A stretch of DNA of 64,000 nucleotides from JASBTN01 sp965228805 (lineage in GTDB: Bacteria; Pseudomonadota; Alphaproteobacteria; Rhodobacterales; Rhodobacteraceae), in contig NZ_CBDDIE010000003.1 in the NCBI RefSeq assembly GCF_965228805.1, positions 434,001 to 498,000 on the forward strand. Reading direction: 5' to 3'. Below, one piece after another: positions 1-8,565 of the stretch (positions within the stretch are counted from its first letter, which is position 1; the number at the start of each line of letters is the position of its first letter). Below the pieces are notes generated by a model. It ran no database searches and was not told the origin of the DNA. It saw nothing but the letters and a program-made list of their open reading frames with translations. The position numbers and the translations under genes were made by a program.

Positions 1-301
1 CCACCGTCAGCGCGAGGGCGGCGGCGCCCAGCGCGGGGGAACGGGCAATCAACCCGGTCACGAAATCATAGGCCGCCACGCTGGCGACAAAGCCCACCAG
101 CGCCACGCCGAGCGACAGGAACCACCTGAGCAGCCGGTTGGGCGGGCGCGCGGCCAGGGTCGCGACGGTCTGCATCGCCTGGCCCGTGGGCACTGGCGCT
201 TCGGGTTCCGGCACCGGCGGCGCGGAGGCCGGGGTGTCCTCAGCCGGGGCATCCAGCTCGATCAGCACCGGGCCATTTGCATCTGATTTCTCGCCGCTCA
301 T
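1..301 (-). CDS. YcjF-like (DUF697/TIGR01620-type) membrane protein, N-terminal part
   Basis: The gene runs off the left edge, so only about 100 N-terminal residues are visible. They are an acidic, Pro/Ala-rich cytosolic segment (about residues 1-50), then a basic stretch (RPPNRLLRW) and two hydrophobic segments (about 60-80 and 85-100). This layout, directly downstream of an acetyltransferase and ycjX, fits the YcjF/TIGR01620 family of inner-membrane proteins, which commonly travels with ycjX. The ATG overlaps the stop of the preceding gene as ATGA, so translation is probably coupled. The assignment rests on context and topology, because the conserved C-terminal domain lies outside the window. 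Confidence 0.7.
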   Translation of the reverse strand, partial: MSGEKSDANGPVLIELDAPAEDTPASAPPVPEPEAPVPTGQAMQTVATLAARPPNRLLRWFLSLGVALVGFVASVAAYDFVTGLIARSPALGAAALALTV

Positions 302-744
302 GGGCGCCTCCATTCATAACGGATGTCGGGCAAGTGCTCATCATTACCGGAGCCATCCGTGCGCCCAATCTCGACGAACCCTTCGCGCCGGTAGAACCGC
401 CGTGCAGGCTGGTTGGCCTCGAACGTATAAAGCTGCAGAAGCGGCGTGGCGGCTTTCGCCTGATCCAGCAGTGCCTTGCCAACACCCCGCCCACGTGCGG
501 ACCCAGCGACATAAAGTGCGTGCACCTCGGCCCCATCACGTGACAGGAACCCGACCGCCTCGCCATCCTCGCGCACCACATGGGTCCAGCCCCTGTCGAC
601 CAGCATCCGGCCAAAGCCCCGGTCCTCCTCATGGGTATGAACCCGTGGCATCCAGGGGGTGGCGTCGATCCAGTCCGACAGGATCGCGGCGATGAAGGGC
701 GCATCCTCGGGGCTGGCGGGAACAGGGGTAAGCGTGAGGGTCAC
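298..744 (-). CDS. GNAT family N-acetyltransferase
   Basis: A 148-residue single-domain GNAT protein. The acetyl-CoA binding loop is visible as RGRGVGKAL near residue 93, after the beta-strand EVHALYVAG. The C-terminal half has the usual ARRFYRREGFVEIGR segment and ends in DIRYEWRRP. I chose a GTG start because it overlaps the ycjX stop as GTGA, and the protein then begins TLTLTPVPASPEDAPFI, a normal GNAT strand 1. An in-frame upstream extension reads through ycjX and is not supported. It lies between ycjX and the ycjF-like gene with 4-base overlaps on both sides. The substrate is unknown. Confidence 0.85.
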   Translation of the reverse strand: MTLTLTPVPASPEDAPFIAAILSDWIDATPWMPRVHTHEEDRGFGRMLVDRGWTHVVREDGEAVGFLSRDGAEVHALYVAGSARGRGVGKALLDQAKAATPLLQLYTFEANQPARRFYRREGFVEIGRTDGSGNDEHLPDIRYEWRRP

Positions 745-2156
745 AGCCGGTCTCCGATCAGGAACTCGGCCACCTTGTCGAGCCGAATGTGCGGCGGGCC
801 CTCGCCCGGTTTCAGGCTGATCTGAGCGGGCGCGAACCGCATGATGCGGTAATCGGCATCGAGCCACTTTTCCGCCCCTTCCCGTGCGGGCGCCAGCAGC
901 CGGGCGGGATCCTCGGGCAGGTCGCCGGGGTAGAAGGCAGCGGATTTGCCGGTGTCCAGCAGGGTGCCGCGCACGCAGTCCAGGGTGCGGCCCTTGTGGT
1001 CCAGCGTTTCCTCGGTGGTGGTGCGCAGGGCGGCGATGGACATGGCCGCCGTCTTGGCACCCGCGAAATCCGCCCGGTCGCGCGCCTCGCGCAGCAAAGC
1101 CTCGGTAATGGCCGTCAGGCGGGGGTGCTGGCTGTGGTGCAGGTGATCCGCCTTGGTCGCGGCAAACAGGATCCGGTCGATGCGCTTGCCCAACAGAAGC
1201 TGGCTCAGAAAGGCGTTTCGCCCGGGGCGGAAGGCCGACAGGATCTCGGCCATGGCGCGGCGCAGATCGTCCAGCGCGGCGGGACCAGCGTTGATCGCGC
1301 CCAGCACGTCGACCAGAACCACCTGCCGGTCGATACGCGAGAAATGGTCGCGAAAGAAGGGTTTCACCACGCGGGACTTGTAAGCTTCAAAGCGTCGCTC
1401 CATCTCGCGCCAGAGGCTGCGCCGGGGCGGTTTCGCAGGTTTGGGCAGCGGCGCAAAGGTCAGGGCCGGGCTGCCGGCCATATCCCCGGGCAAAAGGAAA
1501 CGGCCCGGCGTGCAGTCGTAGTACCCCGCCTCGCGCGCGGCGGTCAGATAGGCGGTAAAGGCCTCGGCCACCGGCTTGGCGGCAAGCTCGTCAAACGGCG
1601 CCTCGCCATCGGCGTGATCGGCGGCGGAGAGAAAATCGGCGGCCTGCGGGCGGTCGGCAATGCGCGTGAGCACCTGGGCGGACCAATCGGCATAGCTCAG
1701 ATCCAGCAGGCCCAGGTCCAACAGCCATTCACCGGGATAATCGACGATGTCCAGGTGCACCGTGCGCGGCCCGCGCATCCCGCCCAGAAGCCCCGTCGGC
1801 TGCACCCGGAAGGACAGGCGCAGTTCGCTCACCGCGCGGGTGCCCTCAGGCCAGCGGGGGGTGGGGCCGGTCAGGGCGGCCAAGTGATCTTCGTATTCAA
1901 AGCGCGCCACGGTATCGTTGGGCTGCGGTTGCAGAAAGGCGGTGTGGATACGCCCATCGGCGGCGGCAACCAGCTGCACCATGCGGCCGCGGTTCATCAG
2001 GTTGGCGACCAGCGAGGTGATGAACACCGTCTTGCCCGCCCGCGACAGGCCGGTCACACCGAGCCGGATCACCGGCTCGAACAATGCCTCATGCGTGGCA
2101 TCGCCGACCGCCTCGATCTGACGTGCAATTCCGTCGGCAAGATCACCCAGCCCCAA
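741..2156 (-). CDS. ycjX: YcjX family (DUF463) P-loop NTPase
   Basis: A 471-residue protein of the YcjX/DUF463 family, a stress-associated predicted GTPase/ATPase of unknown precise role. The Walker A motif GLSRAGKT is at residues 36-43, preceded by the strand VIRLGVT, and the family feature DIVDYPGEWLLDL (Walker B-like) is near residue 135. A later NTPase-like segment reads RQVVLVDVLGAIN and FAATKADHLHHSQHPRL, the latter resembling a G4 (T/NKxD) motif. Length matches the family. It heads an operon with a GNAT acetyltransferase and a ycjF-like gene, joined by stop/start overlaps. E. coli ycjX-ycjF are also neighbours. Confidence 0.92.
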   Translation of the reverse strand: MGLGDLADGIARQIEAVGDATHEALFEPVIRLGVTGLSRAGKTVFITSLVANLMNRGRMVQLVAAADGRIHTAFLQPQPNDTVARFEYEDHLAALTGPTPRWPEGTRAVSELRLSFRVQPTGLLGGMRGPRTVHLDIVDYPGEWLLDLGLLDLSYADWSAQVLTRIADRPQAADFLSAADHADGEAPFDELAAKPVAEAFTAYLTAAREAGYYDCTPGRFLLPGDMAGSPALTFAPLPKPAKPPRRSLWREMERRFEAYKSRVVKPFFRDHFSRIDRQVVLVDVLGAINAGPAALDDLRRAMAEILSAFRPGRNAFLSQLLLGKRIDRILFAATKADHLHHSQHPRLTAITEALLREARDRADFAGAKTAAMSIAALRTTTEETLDHKGRTLDCVRGTLLDTGKSAAFYPGDLPEDPARLLAPAREGAEKWLDADYRIMRFAPAQISLKPGEGPPHIRLDKVAEFLIGDRL

Positions 2157-2313
2157 TCGCCTGCTCCTTCAATTCTTACCCGGAACATAGGCATTCCGGC
2201 GGCGCGGTTCCAGTTCTGCCCGCTTCTGCGCATGCATGCACAACACTCGTTCGCCTCTGCGGAGTTCCGCGTGGATGCACAGATGTCTATATGTCTGCAC
2301 AAAGGAGATCCAA

Positions 2314-2787
2314 ATGACCCAGACACCCACCATCGGTCACGTGCACCTGAAAGTTTCCAACCTCGACCGGTCCATCGCCTTCTACCGCGATGTGCTGGGC
2401 TTCGAGGTGACCCAACAGTTGGGTGATCAGGCCGCCTTTCTGTCGACCGGCGGCTACCACCACCAGATCGGGCTGAACACCTGGATGAGTCGCGGCCAGC
2501 CCCCGGCGCCGAAACGCAGCCCGGGCCTGTTCCATGTCGCCTTCCTCTACCCCTCCCGGGCCGCGCTCGCGCAGGCGGTGAAACGGGTGGTCGAGGCGGG
2601 CGTGCTGCTGCACGGCGCCTCAGATCACGGCGTCAGCGAGGCGGTCTATTTCGCCGATCCCGACGGCAACGGGATCGAGCTCTACCGGGACCGCATCCGC
2701 GCCGACTGGCCGCGCGATGCGGACGGCAACCTGGCCATGGGCACCGCACCCCTGGATGTCGAGGCGCTGTTGGCCGAGGCCGTCTGA
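2314..2787 (+). CDS. VOC family protein (glyoxalase/extradiol dioxygenase-like, CatE type)
   Basis: A 157-residue vicinal-oxygen-chelate protein. The first beta-alpha-beta module opens with IGHVHLKVSNLDRSIAFYRD (His is the expected metal ligand), and the second carries HGVSEAVYFADPDGNGIELY, ending with the Glu ligand typical of the fold. The middle segment LFHVAFLYPSRAALAQA supplies another conserved His. The start was placed at the ATG after AAAGGAGATCCA. An in-frame upstream extension lacks a ribosome binding site and VOC similarity. It is monocistronic, diverging from ycjX. The family covers catechol-2,3-dioxygenase-like and glyoxalase-like enzymes, and the substrate cannot be read from sequence. 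Confidence 0.88.
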   Translation: MTQTPTIGHVHLKVSNLDRSIAFYRDVLGFEVTQQLGDQAAFLSTGGYHHQIGLNTWMSRGQPPAPKRSPGLFHVAFLYPSRAALAQAVKRVVEAGVLLHGASDHGVSEAVYFADPDGNGIELYRDRIRADWPRDADGNLAMGTAPLDVEALLAEAV

Positions 2788-3046
2788 TCCCAGCAGTCGA
2801 ACCCTGTCACAAAACCGCAACCTCCCTGCCCTAGCCTCTCCCTGCGCGCGAATCCCCGGGGTCGGCCAACCTTCGCCCCTTTCCCTGCGCGCACCCCGCG
2901 CGTCGTCTATCCCCGCCTGTCCGCGCGGATGGCGCCCCCGGTCTATCCCCCGGGGGCGCCCGCTTTTTCCACGCTCTCGCTGTGGCAACACGTGGTCTGG
3001 ACAGTACGCGCCGCGCTGATAGTCTGCGCGCCGAGGAGGACGCATC

Positions 3047-3916
3047 ATGGCATTCGGCAGCAAAATTCGCACCTGGTTCAATGGCAGCTGGCACGAGGGC
3101 GACATCCCCGTGATGAACGCCGCCGATCACGGCGCCTGGCTGGGTACGACCGTGTTCGACGGGGCACGCTGGTTCGAAGGCCTGGCCCCCGATCTGGATG
3201 CCCATTGCGCTCGGGTGAACCGCTCCGCCGCCGCCTTGATGCTGACCCCGACTGTCATCACCGAGGACATGGTCCAGATCGTGCGCGAGGGGCTGAAGGG
3301 GTTCGGCACCGACGAGGCGGTCTATATCCGGCCGATGTACTGGGGCATCAACGCCGACATGACGGCCAGCGCCATTGCCCCCGACCCGGAAACCACCGGT
3401 TTCGCCATCAGCCTCGAAGCCATCGCCATGGCTGACGCAAATGCCACCACGACCCTTGCCACCACCCGCTTCCGCCGCCCGGTGCTGGAAAGCGCGGTGG
3501 TCAATGCCAAGGCCGGTTGTCTCTACCCGAACAACGCCCGCATGCTGGTCGAGGCGCGCTCCAAGGGATACCGCAACGCCCTGGTTGCCGACGCATTGGG
3601 CAATGTCGCCGAAAGCGCCACCGCCAATGTCTTCATCGTGCGCGATGGCGAGGTCTTTACCCCGATTGCCAATGGCACCTTCCTGGCGGGAATTACCCGC
3701 GCGCGGCATATCGCGAACCTGGCCGCAAACGGGGTCAAGGTGCATGAATGCGTGCTGAGCTTTGACGACGTGCGCGCGGCCGACGAGGTCTTCCTGTCTG
3801 GCAACATGTCCAAGGTTACGCCAGTGACCGAGTTCGAAGGCACCATGTATCAGCACGGGCCAATGACGCGGCAGGTGCGCGAGATGTATTGGGATTGGGC
3901 CCTAAGCTCGGGCTAA
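3047..3916 (+). CDS. ilvE: Branched-chain-amino-acid aminotransferase (PLP fold type IV)
   Basis: A 289-residue class IV aminotransferase that would interconvert Val/Leu/Ile and their 2-oxo acids with 2-oxoglutarate/glutamate. The N-terminal NAADHGAWLGTTVFDGARWF is the usual substrate-entry region. The PLP-binding lysine is K155 in ESAVVNAKAGCLYP, and GNVAESATANVFIV is the conserved E-S/T-N segment that binds the cofactor. The ATG follows GAGGAGGACGCATC. A second class IV aminotransferase lies at 55022-55876, but that one has D-amino acid features, so this copy is the better branched-chain candidate. Its neighbours (VOC protein, mlaC) do not inform function. The subfamily call is moderately sure. 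Confidence 0.85.
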   Translation: MAFGSKIRTWFNGSWHEGDIPVMNAADHGAWLGTTVFDGARWFEGLAPDLDAHCARVNRSAAALMLTPTVITEDMVQIVREGLKGFGTDEAVYIRPMYWGINADMTASAIAPDPETTGFAISLEAIAMADANATTTLATTRFRRPVLESAVVNAKAGCLYPNNARMLVEARSKGYRNALVADALGNVAESATANVFIVRDGEVFTPIANGTFLAGITRARHIANLAANGVKVHECVLSFDDVRAADEVFLSGNMSKVTPVTEFEGTMYQHGPMTRQVREMYWDWALSSG

Positions 3917-3921
3917 GAGGC

Positions 3922-3939
3922 GCGGAGTAATCCCTCCGC
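3922..3939. terminator. Small hairpin between convergent ilvE and mlaC
   Basis: GCGGAG and CTCCGC, separated by TAATCC, form a 6-bp stem in the 42-bp gap between two converging genes. There is no U-tract on either side, so it is at best a weak bidirectional terminator. Confidence 0.35.
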
Positions 3940-3958
3940 ACCTGAGCCAGGTCCGTGG

Positions 3959-4561
3959 TCAGCCCGCGGACTTCAGATCGTTGATCAGCTTGTTCAAATC
4001 GCCTCGGCGCCGGTCCAGCATGGCTCCGATTTCGCTGCGCTCGGATTTCACCAGGCTGATGCCCTCGATCTTCATGTCGATGAAGCGACCATTCTTGTCC
4101 GAGACCACAAAGACCACCTCGAACGGCGCATGGCCGGTGATCGTGGTCATGGTCTGCACCTCATAGAAGCTCTTGACCGGGCGGGCGCCTCGCACCTCGA
4201 TCCGACCGCCGATGAACTCGCGGAAACGTTTGCCGTATTTGCGCCCGACATAGCCCTGGAACGCCTTGGTGAAGGCGCGTTTTTGTGAGGCCGAAGCGGC
4301 ACGCCCATCCGGGCCCAAAACCAGCAGGGCAATGCGACTCACATCGGCATAATCGACGAACACCTTTTCGAAATCGCGGATCATCGCCGCCTCGGACTTG
4401 CCGCTGGCGATGATCTTGTTGATATCCGCCACGACCTTGTCAATCAGCGCCTCGGCCTGACCGGCGGAGATGGCCAGCGCCCGGCCCGGCAGAGCCACCA
4501 GCGCTGCGGCTCCGGCCAGCCCGGCCAGGGCTGCGCGGCGCGTCATCGAAAACTTATTCAT
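3959..4561 (-). CDS. mlaC: MlaC-type phospholipid-binding periplasmic protein (Ttg2D/MlaC)
   Basis: A 200-residue periplasmic lipid shuttle of the Mla system, which in other Gram-negatives ferries phospholipids between the outer-membrane MlaA complex and the inner-membrane MlaFEDB transporter. The signal peptide starts with a twin-arginine-like MTRRAALAG, then a hydrophobic run to RALAIS. The mature protein has the family pattern of helices (DYADVSRIALLVLG, FTKAFQGYVGRKYGKRFREF) followed by the MTTITGHAPFEVVFVVSDK sheet. The start (MNKFSM) overlaps the mlaA stop by 8 bases. mlaDEF are not in the window. A Tat-like leader is less usual for MlaC. Confidence 0.88.
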   Translation of the reverse strand: MNKFSMTRRAALAGLAGAAALVALPGRALAISAGQAEALIDKVVADINKIIASGKSEAAMIRDFEKVFVDYADVSRIALLVLGPDGRAASASQKRAFTKAFQGYVGRKYGKRFREFIGGRIEVRGARPVKSFYEVQTMTTITGHAPFEVVFVVSDKNGRFIDMKIEGISLVKSERSEIGAMLDRRRGDLNKLINDLKSAG

Positions 4562-5300
4562 AGGCTTCCTCATACAGGTCATACAGGTCATCCTCGGCCA
4601 CCTCGACCCCCAGCTCATAGCGTCGCGCGTCCAGATAGAACAGCCGCGCACTGGTATAGGGATCTTCGCCCTCATGCAGCACCGCATCCACGGTCCCGCC
4701 AAACTCATATCGATCGCCCAGACGTGACACCACATTGGCCACGGGCAGCACATTGCTTTCCGGGCTGGGGACCACATAGCTAAGCGGGTTCAGTACGAAA
4801 TCAACCGCAATTCCCGCCGCGTCACGCTCTGTTGATGGGCCGAATACCGGCAGCACGACATAACGCCCTTCCGCAAAGCCCCAGCGATGCAGGGTCTCGC
4901 CAAAATCGGTGTCACGCTCCTCCAGCCCGATATCGGTGGCCACATCGAAGATACCCAGCAACCCAACGGTCGAGTTGAAACCGAATCGGATCGCATTATG
5001 CACGGCGTCTTCCAGTTCCCCCTGCAGCAGCTTGTTCACCACCGTGCCCGGAAGACTGGCATTGTCGGAAAAGTTGCTGACCCCGCGACGCACCCCAGGA
5101 GGCAGCCCTTCGCCATAGGCGGTGGAGGCCGGTGACAGCACCGCGCGATCCAGATTCTGGTTAAAGGCAAAGGTCCGCCGATTGCCCGCCTCATTGGGGT
5201 CAAACACACCCTCGGGGGCCGGGGCCTGCGCACATGCGCTCAAAGCCAGCGCCAAACCCAGCACGGCAAATCGCCCAGCAATCCTTTTCACAACAAACAT
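4554..5300 (-). CDS. mlaA: MlaA (VacJ) family outer-membrane lipoprotein
   Basis: A lipoprotein of the MlaA/VacJ family that removes mislocalised phospholipids from the outer leaflet. The lipobox is LALSACAQ, with the lipidated Cys at about residue 23. The conserved core follows: FDPNEAGNRRTFAFNQNLDR, then the helical segment with RRGVSNFSDNASLPGTVVNKLLQG and TDFGETLHRWGFAEGRYVVLPVFGP, a family hallmark. The ATG at 5300 was chosen, giving 248 residues. A GTG nine bases upstream is also in frame and would use different spacing from the GGAAAGG box. It is co-transcribed with mlaC. MlaA normally partners with porins in the outer membrane. Confidence 0.92.
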   Translation of the reverse strand: MFVVKRIAGRFAVLGLALALSACAQAPAPEGVFDPNEAGNRRTFAFNQNLDRAVLSPASTAYGEGLPPGVRRGVSNFSDNASLPGTVVNKLLQGELEDAVHNAIRFGFNSTVGLLGIFDVATDIGLEERDTDFGETLHRWGFAEGRYVVLPVFGPSTERDAAGIAVDFVLNPLSYVVPSPESNVLPVANVVSRLGDRYEFGGTVDAVLHEGEDPYTSARLFYLDARRYELGVEVAEDDLYDLYEEAYE

Positions 5301-5465
5301 CCTTTCCACCCAGGTCCGGTTTCACATAATAGATGTAGGCAGGTTGCCCAGCCTTTAACCGGTTGGCAGGACCGATATGTGACTATTTGGGAACAATCGC
5401 GCGCGATATCCTGCCGACGGGCATGATACTGGCGTCGCGAGGGAACGGAAAGGCATTCTGGCAAC

Positions 5466-7202
5466 ATGAGAGCGGTTGAGCGCGAAAAGGGGCTGGAAGA
5501 GCTGCGCGAGGCCCGGCGCGAGGCGCGCGGGCTGTTCTGGGCCGTAGGTCTGTTTTCGGTCTTCGTGAACCTCTTGATGCTGACCGGGCCGCTGTTCATG
5601 CTGCAGGTCTATGACCGTGTTCTGGGTTCGCGTAGCGAGGCGACGCTGATCGCGCTCGTGGTGCTGATGGGCTTCCTCTTTGCCATGATGGGCATCCTGG
5701 ATTTCGCCCGCGCCCGGGTGCTCGCCCGGGTCGGCGCCGCGTTTCAGAACCGGCTCGACAAGCGGGTCTTCTCCGCCGTGTTGCGTAAGTCCGCCGCCGC
5801 GCCGGACCCCGACCGCGTGGTGAACAACCTGCGTGACCTGGAAGCGGTGCAGCGCATGATCTCGTCACCGGTGCTGACCGCACTCTACGATCTGCCCTGG
5901 ACCCCGTTCTTCCTGGCCGCCCTGACCCTGTTCCACCCCTGGCTGGGCCTGATGGCGCTGGCCGGTGGCGGGGTGCTGGTGCTGGTCGCGCTGTTGAACC
6001 AGGCCACGACAAAATCCGCTTCGGAACAGGCCAATATCGCGGCATTGAGGGCCGAACACATGGCCGCGCAGGTCCGGGACGAGGCCGAGATGGTGCGCGC
6101 CCTGGGCATGGCCGATGCGGCCTTCGATCGCTGGTCCATCGCGCGCGGCCAGGCCCTGACCCAGAACCTGCGCGCCACCGACGGCACCGGCGGGTTCTCG
6201 GTTCTATCAAAAACCCTACGCATGTTCCTGCAATCGCTGATGCTGGGCCTCGGCGCCTATCTGGTCTTGCAGGGCGAAATGACCGCGGGCGCGATGATCG
6301 CAGGGTCGATCCTGCTGGGCCGCGCACTTGCACCGGTCGATGTGCTGATCGGCCAATGGGGCGTCGTCCAGCGCGCACGCATGGGGTGGCGCAACCTGGG
6401 CGAACTTCTGGCAGAGCTGCCCGAAGAAGCGCCGCGCACCCAGCTGCCCCGCCCCAAGGCGCATCTGAAGGCGGAAAGCGTCACCGTCGTGCCCCCGGGC
6501 AAGAGTCAGCATTCCCTGCGCATGGTCAGTTTCGAGCTGAAACCGGGTCTGGCCATGGGGGTGATCGGTGCCTCCGGGGCCGGCAAATCTTCGCTGGCGC
6601 GCGCGATCACCGGCGTCTGGCGGCCTGCCGGGGGCAAGATTCGCCTCGATGGCGCGGCGCTGGACCAGTTCGACCCGGCCGTGCTGGGTCAGCACATCGG
6701 CTACCTGCCGCAGCGGGTGCAGCTCTTTGACGGCACGATTGCCGAAAACATCGCCGGGCTTGCCCTCAACCCTTGTGACGAAGCAGTGGTGCGTGCGGCG
6801 CAAAAGGCGGCCGCACATGAGATGATCCTGCAACTGCCCGATGGCTATGACACCCGGGTCAGCGCGGGCGGTGGCATGTTGTCGGGCGGGCAGATGCAGC
6901 GCATCGGCCTGGCCCGTGCGCTCTTCGGCGTGCCGGTGCTGCTGGTGCTGGATGAGCCCAACTCGAACCTCGACAATGACGGCACCGTCGCGCTGAACGC
7001 GGCGATCCGCGCGCACAAACAGGCAGGCGGGGCGGTGATGATCATGGCCCACCGCCCCGACGGCATTCGCGAATGCGAGCTGCTTCTGGTGCTGGATGGC
7101 GGCCAGGTGCGCGCCTTCGGCCCGCGTGACGAGGTGCTGGCCAAGACCGTGCAGAATGCGCGCGAGATCCAGGGCGCACGCAAACCCGGGGGGGTGAGCT
7201 GA
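5466..7202 (+). CDS. Type I secretion system permease/ATPase (PrtD/HlyB-like)
   Basis: A 578-residue ABC exporter half-transporter. Residues 20-300 hold the membrane domain, with hydrophobic segments near 22-45, 58-80, 140-178 and 250-290. The nucleotide-binding domain follows: Walker A GASGAGKS (368-375), Q-loop LPQR (414-417), signature LSGGQ (472-476), Walker B VLLVLDE (491-497) and an H-loop His in MAHRPDG. There is no N-terminal C39 peptidase(-like) domain, which matches the PrtD/AprD class used for RTX-type proteins. The stop overlaps the HlyD-family start by one base. No RTX substrate or TolC gene is in the window, so the cargo is unknown. Confidence 0.92.
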   Translation: MRAVEREKGLEELREARREARGLFWAVGLFSVFVNLLMLTGPLFMLQVYDRVLGSRSEATLIALVVLMGFLFAMMGILDFARARVLARVGAAFQNRLDKRVFSAVLRKSAAAPDPDRVVNNLRDLEAVQRMISSPVLTALYDLPWTPFFLAALTLFHPWLGLMALAGGGVLVLVALLNQATTKSASEQANIAALRAEHMAAQVRDEAEMVRALGMADAAFDRWSIARGQALTQNLRATDGTGGFSVLSKTLRMFLQSLMLGLGAYLVLQGEMTAGAMIAGSILLGRALAPVDVLIGQWGVVQRARMGWRNLGELLAELPEEAPRTQLPRPKAHLKAESVTVVPPGKSQHSLRMVSFELKPGLAMGVIGASGAGKSSLARAITGVWRPAGGKIRLDGAALDQFDPAVLGQHIGYLPQRVQLFDGTIAENIAGLALNPCDEAVVRAAQKAAAHEMILQLPDGYDTRVSAGGGMLSGGQMQRIGLARALFGVPVLLVLDEPNSNLDNDGTVALNAAIRAHKQAGGAVMIMAHRPDGIRECELLLVLDGGQVRAFGPRDEVLAKTVQNAREIQGARKPGGVS

Positions 7203-8503
7203 TGGACCGCAAACGCTTCTCGGCCCGCGCGCCCCTGATGTTGGGCCTCATCGCGCTGGCCGTTCTGGTCGGCGGGTTCGGCACATGGTCGGTCACGGCC
7301 AATATCTCAGGCGCGGTGGTGGCCCAGGGCCTGGTCGAGGTCGACCAGAACCGCCAGGTCGTACAGCACCCGGATGGCGGTGTGGTGGCGTCGATCGAAG
7401 TGGACGAGGGCGACGTGGTAACCCCCGGCGACATTCTTGTCCGCCTTGACCCCACCCGGTTGATGAGCGAACGCAATATCGCGCGCAGCCAACTGGACGA
7501 GCTGATGGCCCGCCGCGCAAGGCTTGAGGCCGAACGCGATGGCGCCGACGCGGTGACCTTCCCCGTCGACCTGATGGACCGTGCCGCGCAGGAACCCGAC
7601 CTGGCCGCGCAGCTTGCAGGTCAGGAGCGCCTGTTTGCCTCCCGCGCCGAGTCACTGGCCACCGAAGCGGGCCAACTTGCCCGCCGTGCCGCCCAAATCC
7701 GTAGCCAGATTGACGGGATCGACGCCCAGCACGCCGCGCTGGAGCGTCAACTTGAACTCTTGCTGGAAGAACTGAAAAACCAGCAAACCCTGCTGGACAA
7801 GGGGCTGACCCAGGCCGCCCGCGTGTTGGAGCTGCAACGCACCGAAGCGGGGTTGCAGGGCCGCCGCGGCGAGTTGATCGCCCAGCGCGCCGAAAACGAG
7901 GGCCGGATCACCGAGATCGAGATCGAGGCGCTGAAACTCGCCACCACCCGCCGGGAAGAGGCGATCACCGCCCTGCGCGACATCCAGACCAATGCGCTGG
8001 AATTGGCCGAACAGCTGCGCGCGCTGGACGAACAGCTGGCCCGCCTGGACATCCGCGCGCCTGTGGGCGGTGTCGTGCTGGGCCTCGCCGTCTTTGCTGA
8101 ACGCGCCGTGTTGCAGCCCGCCGAACAGGTGTTGTTCATCGTGCCACAGGACCGCCCGTTGGTGATCACCGCACGGGTGGAACCGATCCATGTCGACCAG
8201 GTCTTCGTCGGTCAGGAAGTCATCCTGACCTTCCCCGCCTTCGACAGCCGCACCACCCCGCAACTCTTTGGGCGGGTCATGACCCTGTCGGCGGATGCCT
8301 TTACCGACGAGGGTAGCGGCGCCAGCTTCTACCGCGCCGAGGTGCACTTGGCCGAGGGCGAAGCCGCCCGCCTGCCCGAGGGCACGGTGCTGATCCCCGG
8401 CATGCCGGTCGATACGTTCCTGCGCACGAACGACCGCTCGCCCCTGGCCTATCTGGTCAAGCCCCTGATGGATTATTTCAACAAGGCCTTCCGCGAAAAC
8501 TGA
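7202..8503 (+). CDS. HlyD family type I secretion periplasmic adaptor
   Basis: A 433-residue membrane fusion protein that links the upstream ABC exporter to an outer-membrane channel. It has a short cytosolic N-terminus, one membrane segment (about 11-34), a barrel-sandwich half with VVQHPDGGVVASIEVDEGDVV, and a long alpha-helical hairpin (about residues 90-280) rich in Glu, Gln and Arg. The second lipoyl half is LARLDIRAPVGGVVLGLAVF, followed by a beta-barrel with a C-terminal HlyD signature (GMPVDTFLRT). Length and layout match PrtE/HlyD. It is translationally coupled to the exporter through a TGATG overlap. Confidence 0.92.
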   Translation: MDRKRFSARAPLMLGLIALAVLVGGFGTWSVTANISGAVVAQGLVEVDQNRQVVQHPDGGVVASIEVDEGDVVTPGDILVRLDPTRLMSERNIARSQLDELMARRARLEAERDGADAVTFPVDLMDRAAQEPDLAAQLAGQERLFASRAESLATEAGQLARRAAQIRSQIDGIDAQHAALERQLELLLEELKNQQTLLDKGLTQAARVLELQRTEAGLQGRRGELIAQRAENEGRITEIEIEALKLATTRREEAITALRDIQTNALELAEQLRALDEQLARLDIRAPVGGVVLGLAVFAERAVLQPAEQVLFIVPQDRPLVITARVEPIHVDQVFVGQEVILTFPAFDSRTTPQLFGRVMTLSADAFTDEGSGASFYRAEVHLAEGEAARLPEGTVLIPGMPVDTFLRTNDRSPLAYLVKPLMDYFNKAFREN

Positions 8504-8565
8504 GGCTTCCCAACCGGCGTTTCCCCCGCTAGCGTCCGCGCGAGTGAACAGGAAAGGACCCTGAT

